A program made the position numbers and the translations under genes. The notes under the pieces are model-generated. The model saw nothing but the letters and a program-made list of their open reading frames with translations. It searched no databases and was not told the origin of the DNA. Positions 17,224-28,138 of a stretch of 64,000 bases of DNA are shown here, piece after piece. Source of the stretch: CAYUST01 sp964447535 (GTDB taxonomy: Bacteria; Patescibacteriota; Gracilibacteria; Absconditabacterales; Absconditicoccaceae); NCBI GenBank assembly GCA_964447535.1, contig CAYUST010000005.1:21211-85210 (forward strand), read 5' to 3'. Position 1 is the stretch's first letter. Each line of letters begins with the position of its first letter.

Positions 17224-19095
17224 ATGCCTGGAGAAAAGCCAAATGAAAATCTTCAAGAGAATAAGAATGAACAGAAGAATCAGCTCGCTATCTGATTGAC
17301 GCAAGCTGATTTGCAGGCGCTTGAATCCAAGTATCCCAAAATAAATAATAAAGATGATCCTTCATTGAAGTTTGCACTCAATGCTATTGCTTCACCAAAA
17401 TCAACCGGAGGACTGTGAAGAGAATTTGTAACCAATACAATTCTCAAACACAACGCAAACGTGCCAAAGGAGTCAATTATCGCCTTGGCTAAAGAACTCA
17501 ACGCACTCCAACAACAGCAACATGCAGAGCAACAAGCTGCGCTTTCTGCAGATGAGGTGAAACAACTTGAGACTTTACTTACAGATGTAAATACGAAAGC
17601 TGACCAGATCACCACTTTTTTCACCCAACAAAAAGATGAGTTTACGACAGTTAGTGAGGTGGTTCCAACCACGCCCGAGCAACAAAAATCATTGGAAATA
17701 CGTAGACAGAATATCGAAAAGGAAATAGCAACCTATACCAATATCACCAAGGATCCTGACCTGACGCAAAACCTTACGGTAAGTTTGCTCGATCGATACG
17801 GTGGACGCATCAATGATGCAGTGAAGAATTCCAAAGCTGAAGAAACCAAACTACAAATCAATGCGATGATCAATCGAGGTTTATTTGTAGACAAGAATAC
17901 GGCTATCACCGCAGACCAACAAGCTAAACTCAAAACAGTACTATCGACTATCAATACGGCAATGGCTACTCAAGAAAATATATACGCTTCGTACACAGCA
18001 CAGGATTTTACGCATCTATTGCAGGCGTGTATTATTGATGGAAAGGCTATTACAGACTACAGAAAGCCGACTGAACAAGATGCGAAAGCGCTAGTTACTT
18101 TGTGAAAGGATTTACAAGGGACTATGGAACTGTTTACTCAGGCAAAAGCAGGAAATCAAACCATGGAAACCATCGCTACTGTCTCCAAAAAAGTTTTTGA
18201 TAATCTCTCCAAGGTGGGTGAATGAATGAAAGATTATATTGAAAATAATTTTGGTACCTTTGAGACAATCTTTGCTATTCCTTTGATTGGACCGTTTCTT
18301 AAGGAACTGTTCGTAGGCAAAAAGTGAGAAGAAGCAGATCGATACAAGAGTGCAAAAGCGGTATATGAGAAGAAATTAGCAACCTTGACGGCAGGTGAGC
18401 AAGTAGTGAGCGCCGCGATTGCAGAGAAGTATAATGACCTCGATAAGGATCAAAGTGATACGCATACTGGTGAATTAAATAAAAAACTTATTGCACAATC
18501 ATGGTTTACTGGTTTATATACAGCACCTACTGAAACAAAAGCGTCTTTGACAACAGAACAGTCCAAAGGTAAAAATACACAAGAATCATTACAAAAGTTT
18601 GATGATGTTGCTTATTTGAAAACACTTTTTGATGCAGATACTATCGGCAAACTCACTAAGGATACTATCAAAATTGGTGAGAAAGATCCTCTGTATGGCA
18701 AAGATATCAAAGCATACTTGCTGACAACTATGTATATGAGACTAGGGAATACAGAAAGCGTAGCAAATAAATTGGCGCAAGAACGTATTACAGAGTTCAA
18801 AAATGATACGCCCTCAGATCAACTGCAGAAAGATTTTGCAAGCTATGCAGAAGGACGTCTGTGAAAGATTTGTGGTGAACAAAAAGTGTCTTTTGCCTGA
18901 CCTATGGATATCGTCAATGCGTTAACCTTCGACCTCCTCAAAGATAGTGATCAGGCGGTGATTGCAAGACTGAAGCCTGCAGTAGTTACAGCTCCTGCTA
19001 CTACTCCCGCAGCTCCTGCGAATGCTCCGGCAAGTGCACCTGCCGTTGCACCTCAACCCGCACCAACACAAGCTACTACGTCTACTGCTAAATAA
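17224..19095 (+). CDS. Large hypothetical coiled-coil protein
   Basis: 623 residues, with UGA glycines at several sites. No signal peptide. Residues about 70-300 are helical with Gln/Glu-rich coiled-coil stretches (ALAKELNALQQQQHAEQQAA); a hydrophobic stretch FETIFAIPLIGPFLKELF near 340-357 may be membrane-associated; the last 45 residues are an Ala/Pro tail (APAVAPQPAPTQA). It begins 21 bases after the M15-like gene and shares its Ala/Gln-rich style, so both probably belong to one envelope module. Family not recognised. Confidence 0.7.
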
Positions 19096-19098
19096 TCC

Positions 19099-19130
19099 GT
19101 CATTCTGAATCCCGCAGGGATGAAGAATCC
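19099..19130. repeat. REP-like element
   Basis: GTCATTCTGA followed by a C/G-rich stretch and GAAGAATCC. The same start recurs at 25283 and, as GTCATCCTGA, at 27248, always right after a gene end. Looks like a dispersed extragenic element. Confidence 0.5.
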
Positions 19131-19220
19131 AGGAAACATCTTATTCAATTAATTAACCTTCTTTATATCCTACTGCATATAGGATTTTTCGCTTTTTGTA
19201 TGAACTTCTGTTTGTCATTA

Positions 19221-19490
19221 CCTTGTCCCGCTCGCTACGCGCCGGGATCTCGATCCCTTTAGGGGCTGCGGCTCTTATGAATTAAGTGTTCGTTTGAGAC
19301 CATAATGTAAGCTAAGACTAAAATTATGTACTTCTCTTTTGTCACGCCTTGCACCGCTCGCTGCGCGACGGTATCTCGATCCCTTTAGGGGCTGCGGCTC
19401 TTATGAATTAGGTGAAAGTATGGATAATTATGAAAGTAAGACTACATACTAAGTCCAATTCTTTTGTCACGCCTTGCACTACTCATTCGT
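19221..19490. repeat. About 125-bp direct repeat in a 440-bp gene-free region
   Basis: A block of about 64 bases (CCTTG, GCTCGCT, then GGGATCTCGATCCC-like ends and CTGCGGCTCTTATGAATTA) occurs at 19221-19284 and 19347-19410, 126 bases apart with a few mismatches. A further start of the unit (TCTTTTGTCACGCCTTGCAC) recurs at 19335 and 19460. No gene is seen between 19096 and 19536. Confidence 0.7.
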
Positions 19491-19508
19491 ATATATATAG
19501 TACGAATG
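19474..19508 (+). promoter_or_regulatory. Promoter with inverted repeat over the -10 region
   Basis: TTGCAC, 16-base spacer, TATAGT at 19496-19501. CATTCGTA (19484-19491) and TACGAATG (19501-19508) are perfect inverted arms flanking the -10, the position expected of a repressor site. The ATG of the beta-propeller gene follows at 19537. Confidence 0.55.
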
Positions 19509-19536
19509 ACTATTTTTTATATATTATTTTTCATTG

Positions 19537-21978
19537 ATGAAATACGCTATAGGAGCCTTGTTAGCATCATTGTCTTGGATGTTACTTGCGCCTGGTGTGC
19601 TTGCGACTTCTGAGGATAATCAAATTATAGATGCGATGGACGATTATATCGCAGAGCAACAAAATGTCACTACTCAACAACTGCAAGAGGAGTTTGAACT
19701 CAAAACCTTCTCAAGTTGTGAAGATATGAGTAGCGTCTTGACCGATTACCTCAAAAATACCTTTGATGAAAACTATTTTGGGTATGGTAGAGGTGGTTGA
19801 TCACGATGAGGATTCCCTATGCCTATTGAAGGTGATGCGGTGGCAGTTGTAGATGCACCTACTGCTAATCAAGATGATGCAAAAACTATCAGTAGAGAAG
19901 AATCAGATGCTGGTGTTGGTGGAGGCGATTACTCAACTACCAATGTCCAAGTCGAAGGTGTAGATGAGGCAGATATTATCAAAAATGATGGTGAGTACAT
20001 TTATTATTACAATCAAAGACAGCACGAAGTAGCTATTATCAAATCACCTGTAGAGGGGACTACTATTGATGTGGACAATGCCAAAGTCATCAAGACGATC
20101 AATATTCCAGAATCGTTCAATGCTTTGCAAATGTATGTCACAGATGATAGATTGATCATGCTCTCACAGAGATGGACAAATGCTGTATCTCAAGGATATA
20201 TTGATAGAAGCGCAAGAATGGATGTTATTGTCTACGATATTAGCGATATCAATGATCCTGCATTGATAAAATTTTCAGATATGGATGGTAGTTATACCGA
20301 TTCTAGAATGATAGGAGATAAACTCTATGTCGTTTCTCAACTCAACGTCAACTGGGGATTCCCATGGTATATGGGGTTACCTATGGATAAGGTAATGATG
20401 GAAGCAGATGATCTGCTCCCCAAAACTATTGATATTGCGTACACTCAGGACAAAGCTGACCAGAATTTAACTATTGGTGACACCAAATTCCCCTATGAAA
20501 TTTCTGTCCAAAAGCCCAATTGTAATGAGATTTTTTATGTGCTCCCTTCCAAGGAATCTGTACAGAAGTTTGGTATCACACCATCATTTTCTGTCGTCAG
20601 AGTAATAGATACAGATGCAGTGGCTACTAGTGTAAAAACCAAAACCGCATTCGGATCTACACAAACCATCCATATGTCACAAGACAATCTTTACTTAGCA
20701 GATCCTCTCTATACTTCTTATGCATTTTCATGTCCCATCAATGCAAGATGTATGTTGCCACGATACGGTGGAGGTGAACACACGCTCATTCATAAATTTG
20801 CTTTGACCGCAGGTGATGTTGACTACAAAGCATCTACCATAGTACAAGGTAGCCCGCTTAGCCAGTACAGCATGTCAGAGGACGATGCTGGTAATTTCCG
20901 TATATTGACGACCAATCGATCTCCAGAAGTCACTACCCATTTCTTTGTCCTCAATGATGCTTTGGACCTCGAAGGGATGTTGATGAATATCGAGCCAGGT
21001 GAGCAGTTCAAATCAAGCAGATATATTGATGACAAACTGTATTTGGTGACGTTTGAACAAATTGATCCCCTCTTTGTCGTAGATATTGCTACCCCCAAAG
21101 CCCCCAAGATTATTGGAGAATTGAAGATTCCTGGCTATAGTACCTATTTGCATCCATATGCACCCCTTGAGTTGGGCGTCCAGTATTTGATCGGTATTGG
21201 CTATGATACTACTACCAATCAATGGGGAGGAACTCAGAACGGTGGTATCAAAGTAGATCTCTACAAAGTAGACTACAACAAAAAGGATGCGAAAGGCCAA
21301 GTACTTGTCTGACAACTTTGGACAAAGACTTTTGGGGATGTTGGCTCAGAAAGTGAATCATTGCGTAATCCACGTATGTTTGTATGGAATGCCAACAAAA
21401 AACTATTGATGTTACCTATGATTCTGCAGAAACCAGCAGGAGGTGAGGATTGTACTATTCAGTATGATGCACAAGGCAAAGAAATCAGTAGACAATGCTA
21501 CCCATCCTACAAACAATCAACCACCTTTGCAGGACTCAAGGGAATTACTATCGATGTACAGGCCGGTATCAATGAGCTCTTCTCCTATGATTACACTAGC
21601 TATCTCAAAAAAGTTCCCTCAGATTATTATCAAAGTCGAGAAGATCATATCGATAGTTGGTTTTTTGAAAGTTTAGCATTTAGAGTTGGCTATATCGATG
21701 ATATGGTCTTCTCTATAAATAATTTGTTTGCGCATTTTGTAGTCCCTGGCTCTAATGAAGAAGCATACCATATCTTTGATGAAAACGTAGCAGAAGACAA
21801 AGTGCCAGCATTTTGTACGTATACTCCACCTGCACCAGACGAGGTGACGTGTGAGATGTATTGTGGCAAAAGATGGGTAGTTGAAGAAGGCAACTGTGTC
21901 GAAATTGAAATTACCGCATCATGTGGTTGTCCTGGTGTATCTACACAGGAACTCTGTGAAAAAGAATGTCTCCAATAA
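19537..21978 (+). CDS. Secreted beta-propeller protein with Cys-rich tail
   Basis: 813 residues with UGA glycines. A signal peptide (ALLASLSWMLLAPGVLA) is followed by an acidic linker and a glycine-rich hinge (GYGRGGGSRGGF). The block STTNVQVEGVDEADIIKNDG and YIYYYNQRQHEVAIIK is the signature start of the secreted C-terminal beta-propeller family (Pfam Beta_propel, PF09826); repeating blades run to about residue 690. The last 55 residues hold many cysteines (CTYTP, CEMYCGKRW, SCGCPG, CEKECLQ), likely a disulfide-linked module. Probably exported and surface-bound. ATG 19537 gives the best signal peptide; SLH-like genes follow. Confidence 0.82.
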
Positions 21979-22017
21979 ATCCCTCGTGTGATTATTTATT
22001 TTTTGCGTTGCACCACT

Positions 22018-22662
22018 ATGAAAACATCATATAAAATCATGAGTATAGGTATACTCCTCACTACGTGTATGTGAATCACTTCTGTCACTGCGCAGAGTAC
22101 TGATCCTGAATTCTTGCAAGCACTTACCTGGATGCATAGTGCTGGTATGACCCAGTACACCAATGCTGATCTCTTCCGTCCCAATGACCGATTGATGAGA
22201 GAACAAGCTGCTAAATTCTTTGTAGGGTTTCAACAACAAAGAGAAGGGGCTATTGATGAAACAACTATGGGTTGTGATTTTGCAGACATCACTAGTGCAG
22301 ACAGCACTTTGCAGGCGAGCATTACACTCTCTTGTCAAATGCATTTGTTTATGGGGACTGCGGGTAAATTCCAACCGATGCAACCACTTACCAAAGCTCA
22401 AGCACTGACAGTCTTGGTCAGGGCATTGGATGGTACTACTATGGATGAAACATGAAGTCCACGATGGGCAGGTTACTTCAATCGTGCAAGAGCTTTGGGA
22501 CTTACCAAGGAGCTTGACGTATGGGCATTGGATAGACCCGTCACGAGATATGAAATTGCTCTCTTGCTCTATAGAGCCATCAATGGAGGTATCAACTATG
22601 AACAACAAGAACTAGATGAACTCAAGCAATTGCTCTTGCAATTGGGTATCCGTTTACAATAA
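22018..22662 (+). CDS. Secreted SLH-domain-like protein
   Basis: 214 residues with an N-terminal signal peptide containing a UGA glycine (GILLTTCMGITSVTAQ). The rest resembles S-layer homology repeats: ALTWMHSAGMTQYTNADLFR, LMREQAAKFFVGF, CDFADI, LTKAQALTVLVRALDG, RYEIALLLYRAI. SLH repeats bind wall polymers in other bacteria. Closely related to the next gene and to the minus-strand gene at 35027-35704, so a small paralogous family exists. Confidence 0.75.
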
Positions 22663-22705
22663 AAGGGGTAATGGATCCTGCATTTTAGTTTTTTTTGTGT
22701 AGTCA

Positions 22706-23353
22706 ATGATTACATGGGTAGTAGGTATGATGGGTGTATGAATTACGACCTTGCAAGGGATATCTTGAAGTGTCGACACGGGTAATGTCGATACAGGGAG
22801 TGTTGAAGTACAAGAAGAAATCGTAGTAGCAGCACCTTCTCTTTTGGATGATGATGAATTTATTTCTGCAGTCAAATGGATGCATGCACGTGGATTGACC
22901 ACGTATGCTGACGCCAAAGACTTCAGAGGTGAAGATATTTTGACGAGAGAAGAAGCTGCTAAATTTTTCACGCAGTTTAGTATGAATGTGTTGTTGCGTA
23001 TCATAGATATGACCAAGTACTGTGAATTTGATGACCTAGAAGATGCTGACCCCACGCTGAGAAATGCATTACTCCAGTCATGTCTGTTGCATCTCTTTCA
23101 TGGTTCAAATGGCAAATTCTTTCCTCACCAACAACTTACCAAAGCACAGGCGTTGACGGTCTTGATCAGAGCATTAGAAGGTAATCAACCCGAGGATGTC
23201 GAACCACGATGGCACTATTATCACATCAGAGCAAAGGAACTTGGACTTACCAAAGAGACCAATGAAATGGCCCTTGATAAACCAGTAAGTAGATATGAAA
23301 TTGCACTGCTTCTTGCGAGAGCAGCAGATATGCGAACCAAAGAGCAAAAATAA
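22706..23353 (+). CDS. Secreted SLH-domain-like protein, paralogue
   Basis: 215 residues. The start MITWVVGMMGVGITTLQGIS, with a UGA glycine, is a short signal peptide or anchor followed by a Gly/Asp/Thr linker. From residue 48: AVKWMHARGLTTYADAKDFR, ILTREEAAKFFTQF, CEFDDLEDADPTLRNALL and QLTKAQALTVLIRALEG align block by block with the upstream paralogue. The 43-base gap and shared orientation indicate one operon created by gene duplication. Confidence 0.75.
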
Positions 23354-23383
23354 TTGCATTTATATTTTTTGTCACCATCAGAT

Positions 23384-24496
23384 ATGCCACAGGAAGACGA
23401 ACTTACTCCAGCATCACCAGACAATATGGAATGAGATGTTCCCTTGTTGGATCATAAATCATGAATGTTTAGGCCAGTAGGTGAAGATCTGCCTGTACAT
23501 ACTGAGGAAGAAATGCCTGTAGAGCCCGCTCAACGTGAGTCGACACAAGCTGTTGTACAACCTCAAGAACAATCTAGTACTCCCGTAATCGAAGCTTCCC
23601 AAGAAGCGCCTGTAGTTGTGGAAGCGCCTGTTGTTCAGATGGAAGTGCCTGTTGCTCAAGAACAGTCCGTTATTTCATCCGAAAATCCTTCTGTTGTTGA
23701 GGAAGCACAACCTGAGAAACCAGTAGTTAGAGACTCAGGTATGTGAGATCCCAATACACCTACTGTCGCTCCGACGACGGTAGTTGTTCCCCCGGTAGGT
23801 CCTGTGAAAGCTCATGGCACTTCTCGAACGAGAATCTTACTCATTTTGGTTTTCTTTGGTGCACTCGCATTCTTGGGATATAAATATTGGTATGCTCCTT
23901 CTATTGAGGTTCCTCAGGTTCCTGAGGTGCCAGTAGATACCGGAGCAATGCCAGCAGTAGTAGATACATGAACAGTAGCAAGTGGCACTGAAGCAGTTGC
24001 AACGGGCGAAGTTGTGGTAGCCACAGGAGAAATAGTTGCAGAGAATACATGAACTGCAGCTGACGCAGAATGACTTCTGACCTTCACTGCAACTGACCGA
24101 TCGCCGATCGTAAGTTTTCAATATCCGCAGGGACGAGCAGTTACTTTATCAGAATTAAATTGGCTGAAGTCTGTACGATTGTATGATGACCAAGAGGTAC
24201 TTCAGGCGAAATTATTGGTCTTCGGTGCTGATCAAATGGAACAACATCTCCTTGCTCAGGATGCTTTACAAAGTATTCTCGTTTCTGAGAAGCCCTTTAT
24301 CAATGAAGGATTAGCGGGTAGTATTGGCATATATTCTGGTGGTGTCGATCCACTTATTATTCCTAGTATTAGCGTCCTTGCACAACCTGTTGTCTTGTTT
24401 GAAGATCAACAAAACGAAATAAATTACATGTTGATACTCGAGCCAAATATGCACAAGGAGATGTTTGCTATTCTCCGTTCTCTCCGCTTACCCTAA
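23384..24496 (+). CDS. Membrane-anchored protein with Pro/Glu/Val-rich N-terminus
   Basis: 370 residues. About 145 acidic, proline-rich residues with repeats of the EAPVV type precede one transmembrane segment (ILLILVFFGALAFLGYKYWY), so the N-terminus is probably cytoplasmic. The outer part has a Thr/Ala/Gly linker with several UGA glycines and a folded domain from about 245 (FQYPQGRAVTLSELNWLKS). The layout, disordered proline-rich region, one helix, then an outer domain, mirrors the gene at 490-2956. Family not recognised. Confidence 0.7.
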
Positions 24497-24517
24497 TTTT
24501 TGCTTATCCTCATCCCT

Positions 24518-25246
24518 ATGTTAGTGCAAAAAGAAGCCTGTTGGTTGCGACGAAAACCAGGAGGAATCGCATCTACGTTTTGACGTGAAGATAATTTTTT
24601 GGATGCGCTGTTTCATGGTGATGAGTACATACTTGGCTATCAACCGATACTTCCTCCCTTTGTACAACAACGGTTAGAAGATCAAAAATTTCACTATAGG
24701 ACTGATTGGATGTCCGTGAGAAAGCTTTTGCTCGCACAATTTTCTCGTATTCAAGAATGGTGATTGCTCAATAGACTCGATACGCCAACCCAAGGTTTTT
24801 TGTATTTTTCTCAAGACCTCTCTACTTATACACTGATGAGAGACAAGGAGCTAGTCTACAACAAATACTACCTTGCACAAGTGATAGGAGATCTCAGTCG
24901 ACTAGAACGTAAACCTCCTGCAGGACTTCAACGTGATGGTGAGTGGCGAATTATTACTCGGCCAATCATGCATCATGCGCACCGCAACGAGCATATGATC
25001 GTTTGTGTAGATCCTGTACATCAGACCAAGGGGAGATGACGCTTGCTCGAAGCGACTACGCGTTTTCGTGTTGTCGACATGGGACAAGGTACTGCTCGAT
25101 TAGAAATTTCAATTTTGCAGTGAGTCAGGCATCAGATCAGAGCTCATCTTGCTGCACTTGGTTATCCTATCATCGGTGAAACACAATATGCAAAAACCTA
25201 CGGCAAGGAGTTACAGTTGTTTAGCGTAGGGATTGGAGAGAAATAG
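24518..25246 (+). CDS. RNA pseudouridine synthase, RluA-like
   Basis: 242 residues. LLNRLDTPTQGFLYFSQ matches the family motif H-R-L-D-x-x-T-S-G, with catalytic Asp88. The C-terminal RHQIRAHLAALGYPIIGETQ matches the R-x-H-Q-I-R-x-H-L block. UGA glycines occur at TFGRED, EWGLLNR, GRGRLLE and LQGVRHQ, the last in a position that is usually Gly or Lys-Thr-Gly. No N-terminal S4 domain. Converts specific uridines in rRNA or tRNA; target unknown. Shorter and more divergent than RluD. Confidence 0.75.
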
Positions 25247-25282
25247 GAATTAAGATTTAGGACTCCAGAGACATAAACAGTA

Positions 25283-25366
25283 GTCATTCTGAACCCCGAG
25301 TGAAACGATGGGGTGAATCTCATAGTTTCCAATTCATGAGATCCTTCGGCAATGCCTCAGGATGAC
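25283..25366. repeat. REP-like inverted repeat
   Basis: Left arm GTCATTCTGA...GAATCTCAT and right arm ATGAGATCC...TCAGGATGAC are approximate inverted copies, so an 84-base hairpin can form between the convergent genes on either side. The arms match the elements at 19099 and 27248. Confidence 0.65.
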
Positions 25367-25391
25367 GATAAAAGATGCTCTCGAATCAGCC

Positions 25392-25769
25392 CTAGCTTTG
25401 TGGCTTTGTATTTTGTGGCTTTGCACCCTTCACCGGTCTTTGCGTGGGTGATTCTATCAACCATTGCAAGTACTCAGGCGTAGTTTCGGGCGTAAAAATA
25501 AGCATTTCTGGGAGTTTGTGAGGATGTTGTTTCGCGAAAAATTGTTTAATCGCAGGGAGGTTGGTGTCGATCGTTTTGATCAACAATATTTTTTCTTCTT
25601 CACGTTTGAGCTCACCTTCTCGGAAGTAGTAGGACTTTGCATAGTTGAGACGTTGGATACAGGCGACAAGCCCTGATTTGAGCAATGCCATGATGAAATA
25701 TCTCAGTTTTCTCCCATCATTGGGGAAGGAGGTGATGACGAGACGAGCGCTGGGAGTGGAGGTAGACAT
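25392..25769 (-). CDS. cutA: CutA-like divalent ion tolerance protein
   Basis: 125 residues. SARLVITSFPNDGRKLRYFI, LLKSGLVACIQRLNYAKSYY, EEEKILLIKTIDTNLP and KQHPHKLPEMLIFTPE follow the CutA1 pattern (LAACVN, W/YxG, LLIKT, HPYEVPEI). CutA forms trimers; its proposed role in copper tolerance is not well settled. The MSTSTPSARL start fits the family; longer in-frame starts would run into the divergent neighbour. About 15 C-terminal residues (KGAKPQNTKPQS) are an extra tail. Confidence 0.85.
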   Translation of the reverse strand: MSTSTPSARLVITSFPNDGRKLRYFIMALLKSGLVACIQRLNYAKSYYFREGELKREEEKILLIKTIDTNLPAIKQFFAKQHPHKLPEMLIFTPETTPEYLQWLIESPTQRPVKGAKPQNTKPQS

Positions 25770-25850
25770 CCAATAAGGTAATATAAATATATGTTTTCTT
25801 GGCTTCTTTTCCTGTATTGCAACAAAGCCCATAATAGCTACACTGCGCGT

Positions 25851-27239
25851 ATGACTACGCAACTTATGCTTCGTTTTTGTAGACCGTTTTTGCACATTGG
25901 CACCATTGTAGGTTCCTTTGTTTTGATGATAGCTCTGCGTCAATATACCGATTTCATCCCGTTTGTACAACTCAAAATTCCGACTATTGATCAGCACGAG
26001 ACGTTAATTTTCGCGTTGATTGCAGGTGTGATGTTTTGTTTGATAGGGTTGGCGATGGGTATGTATGAACTCTACAAACCTATCCACAATTACTATCGTA
26101 GCTTTATGCAGACATGGATGATCTGGCTAGTAGCAAGTAGTTTCGTCGCATATATGTGATTTGGCTATATTTTTGTATCGGGTATTTCGAGATCAGTGTT
26201 GCTCGCAGCTGCGTGAGTTAGTTGGTTTTTGGTGACCTTAGTGGATCGGATTATCAATGCATGGAATGGCTATTTTGAGCGTCATTCGCCATACCCTGTT
26301 TTGCTTGTAGGAGATACGACGAGTATTGCGTACACCAAAGTGCTAGATGCACTCAAATTATATAGTATTTATGCGGTCACCACCTTGGATACCACGGAGC
26401 AATTCCCGTCTTTATGAGAGCGCGATATAGTTGTGGTTGTTGGACAAATTGATTTGGAGCAACTCCAAACAATTGCTGACGAGGCAAGAATTAGTGGAGC
26501 ATGGTGTTATCATGTAAGTGATGCACTTTTCTTGGAAGATCTGATTTCTATCCCCCAAAGAATATGACCATTGATGGCGCTCCAGTACAAACCTTCACCA
26601 CTTGATGGACGATGGAGAGTAGTCAAAAGGGCAGGCGATGCGATATTTTCCTGTGCGATGTTGTTCATCTTATCACCACTATTGTTGCTCATAGCGATTG
26701 CAATCAAGGTGGATTCTCCAGGACCAGTCCTGTATAGACAAACGAGAATTTGAAAAAATAAACAACCCTTCACCTTCATCAAATTCCGTAGTATGTTTAC
26801 GCACCTCTCGTTGTGAGCGAAATATGGGGGCGAGGACGCAGCCAAACTATATCAAGAGCTTATCGATAGTGATGCCAACGTGAGAGAGTGAATCCTGTCC
26901 AAAATAGCAGATGATCCCAGAGTGACCAAAGTCGGTAAGTTTTTGCGCAGTACTTCACTCGATGAGCTCCCTTCATTGTGGCTCGTCTTGATATGAGAGA
27001 TGTCACTCGTCTGACCTAGGCCACATATGGAGCACGAAGTTGACCAATATGATCGTCGACAAGAGAGACTCTTTAGCATCAAACCCGGCATCACGGGCTA
27101 CGCTCAGCTCTTCGGGAGAGACAAACTCCCCTTCGACGAAGAAGCCAAACTCGACCTCTACTACATCCAAAACCGATCTGTCGCTATGGATATCTATGTC
27201 TTGGTAGGGACAGTGAAGGTGGTATTTGCGGGGAAATAG
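25851..27239 (+). CDS. Polyprenyl-phosphate sugar-1-phosphate transferase (WbaP-like)
   Basis: 462 residues with about ten UGA glycines. The first 130 residues contain four hydrophobic helices; a Rossmann-like middle (PYPVLLVGDTTSIAY) follows; from about 255 the bacterial sugar transferase domain: KRAGDAIFSCAML with its membrane re-entrant helix, SPGPVLYRQTRIG, FIKFRSM, STSLDELPSLWLVLIGEMSL, VGPRP and KPGITGYAQLFGR. It attaches the first sugar phosphate to undecaprenyl phosphate, starting exopolysaccharide or glycan synthesis. No other glycosyltransferases are next to it. Confidence 0.9.
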
Positions 27240-27247
27240 ACACCAAC

Positions 27248-27279
27248 GTCATCCTGAGGCGAAGCCGAAGGATCCCCTG
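27248..27279. repeat. REP-like element
   Basis: GTCATCCTGA, GCGAAGC, GAAGGATCC: the same class as 25283-25366, 8 bases after the sugar transferase stop. Confidence 0.5.
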
Positions 27280-27334
27280 ATTGATGATCGGAAAGACTTA
27301 AGATTTTAGAAACTAGAAACCAGACTCTAGATAT

Positions 27335-27360
27335 AAAAAAACGCACCCGAGAGTGCGTTA
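27335..27360 (-). terminator. Intrinsic terminator of cassette 1
   Basis: ACGCAC/GTGCGT stem with loop CCGAGA; on the minus strand it ends in a T tract. Same hairpin as at 28092, 29428 and 30764. Confidence 0.85.
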
Positions 27361-27401
27361 TCAAAGCTACAAATAACCAAAGTTGTAAAGTACAAAGTGA
27401 C

Positions 27402-27980
27402 CTATCTTCCCTCTCCAATAGGATCTTTTTGTTCTGCTATATCACACTCGAAACCGATACGGGTTGGTTCATTGATGGGTGCACATCATTTTTGATCAAA
27501 TGAATAGAGAGCAGAGTCATCACTGAAATTATATACACATATATTTGTATAGTTTTTCCTTGTTCATTCGATACCAGAATAAATTAAAATGACTTTATGA
27601 GCATGTGTTTTTGCTGGATCCAAAATAAATGGTGATTCAATAAATTCGTTTTTGTAATCAGGTGTATATTTAGTTGCAATTTCTCAGTTATCATAGGCTA
27701 TATAAATTCCCCTCTGATTTTTACTATCTAAGTATTTCTCACTCCCGGGACATGGGATGAACTTCTTCCCAATTTTGAGTTCACCATCTCCCTGAGGAGG
27801 AAGTTGTTCTCCTCTTTGTTCGCCTACTACTGACTGCGTAGTAAACTGCGGATTACCACCATTTCCATACGAAGATGAAAGAATGCTTGCTTGATTGGAT
27901 TGCAGAGATTGAAAAGTACCGATACCACCTGCGAGCACACCAATCATAAGTGCAGGGATGATTTGTCTCAATTGTTGCAT
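27402..27980 (-). CDS. Anchored surface protein, cassette 1
   Basis: 192 residues, with UGA glycines. Residues 7-27 are a hydrophobic anchor or uncleaved signal (IIPALMIGVLAGGIGTFQSL). About 20 residues later comes FTTQSV, a motif shared with the next three proteins. The outer part holds four or five cysteines (FIPCPGSEK, ICVYNF, GCAPIN, FECDIA) and no known domain. It has its own TTGACA/TATAAT promoter and terminator. T-rich leader TTTTTATTCTTTTTGTTTTT. Smallest member of the family. Confidence 0.75.
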
Positions 27981-28021
27981 GAGAAAAACAAAAAGAATAA
28001 AAAAACTAATATAACAATGTA

Positions 28022-28049
28022 ATTATACTCGGTGGGGGTGATTTGTCAA
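28022..28049 (-). promoter_or_regulatory. Sigma-70 promoter of cassette 1
   Basis: On the minus strand TTGACA (28049-28044), 16-base spacer, TATAAT (28027-28022). Perfect consensus hexamers; ATG at 27980. Confidence 0.9.
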
Positions 28050-28091
28050 TATTATGAGATATTTTTTGCTGTTTACTTCTTTGTTTTATAC

Positions 28092-28119
28092 AAAAAAACG
28101 CACCCGAGAGTGCGTTTTT
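28092..28119 (-). terminator. Intrinsic terminator of cassette 2
   Basis: AAAACGCAC-CCGAGA-GTGCGTTTT type hairpin with T tracts on both strands, 20 bases after the TAA of the gene at 28139-29317. Confidence 0.88.
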
Positions 28120-28138
28120 CATATGTGTATGGTAGTTT

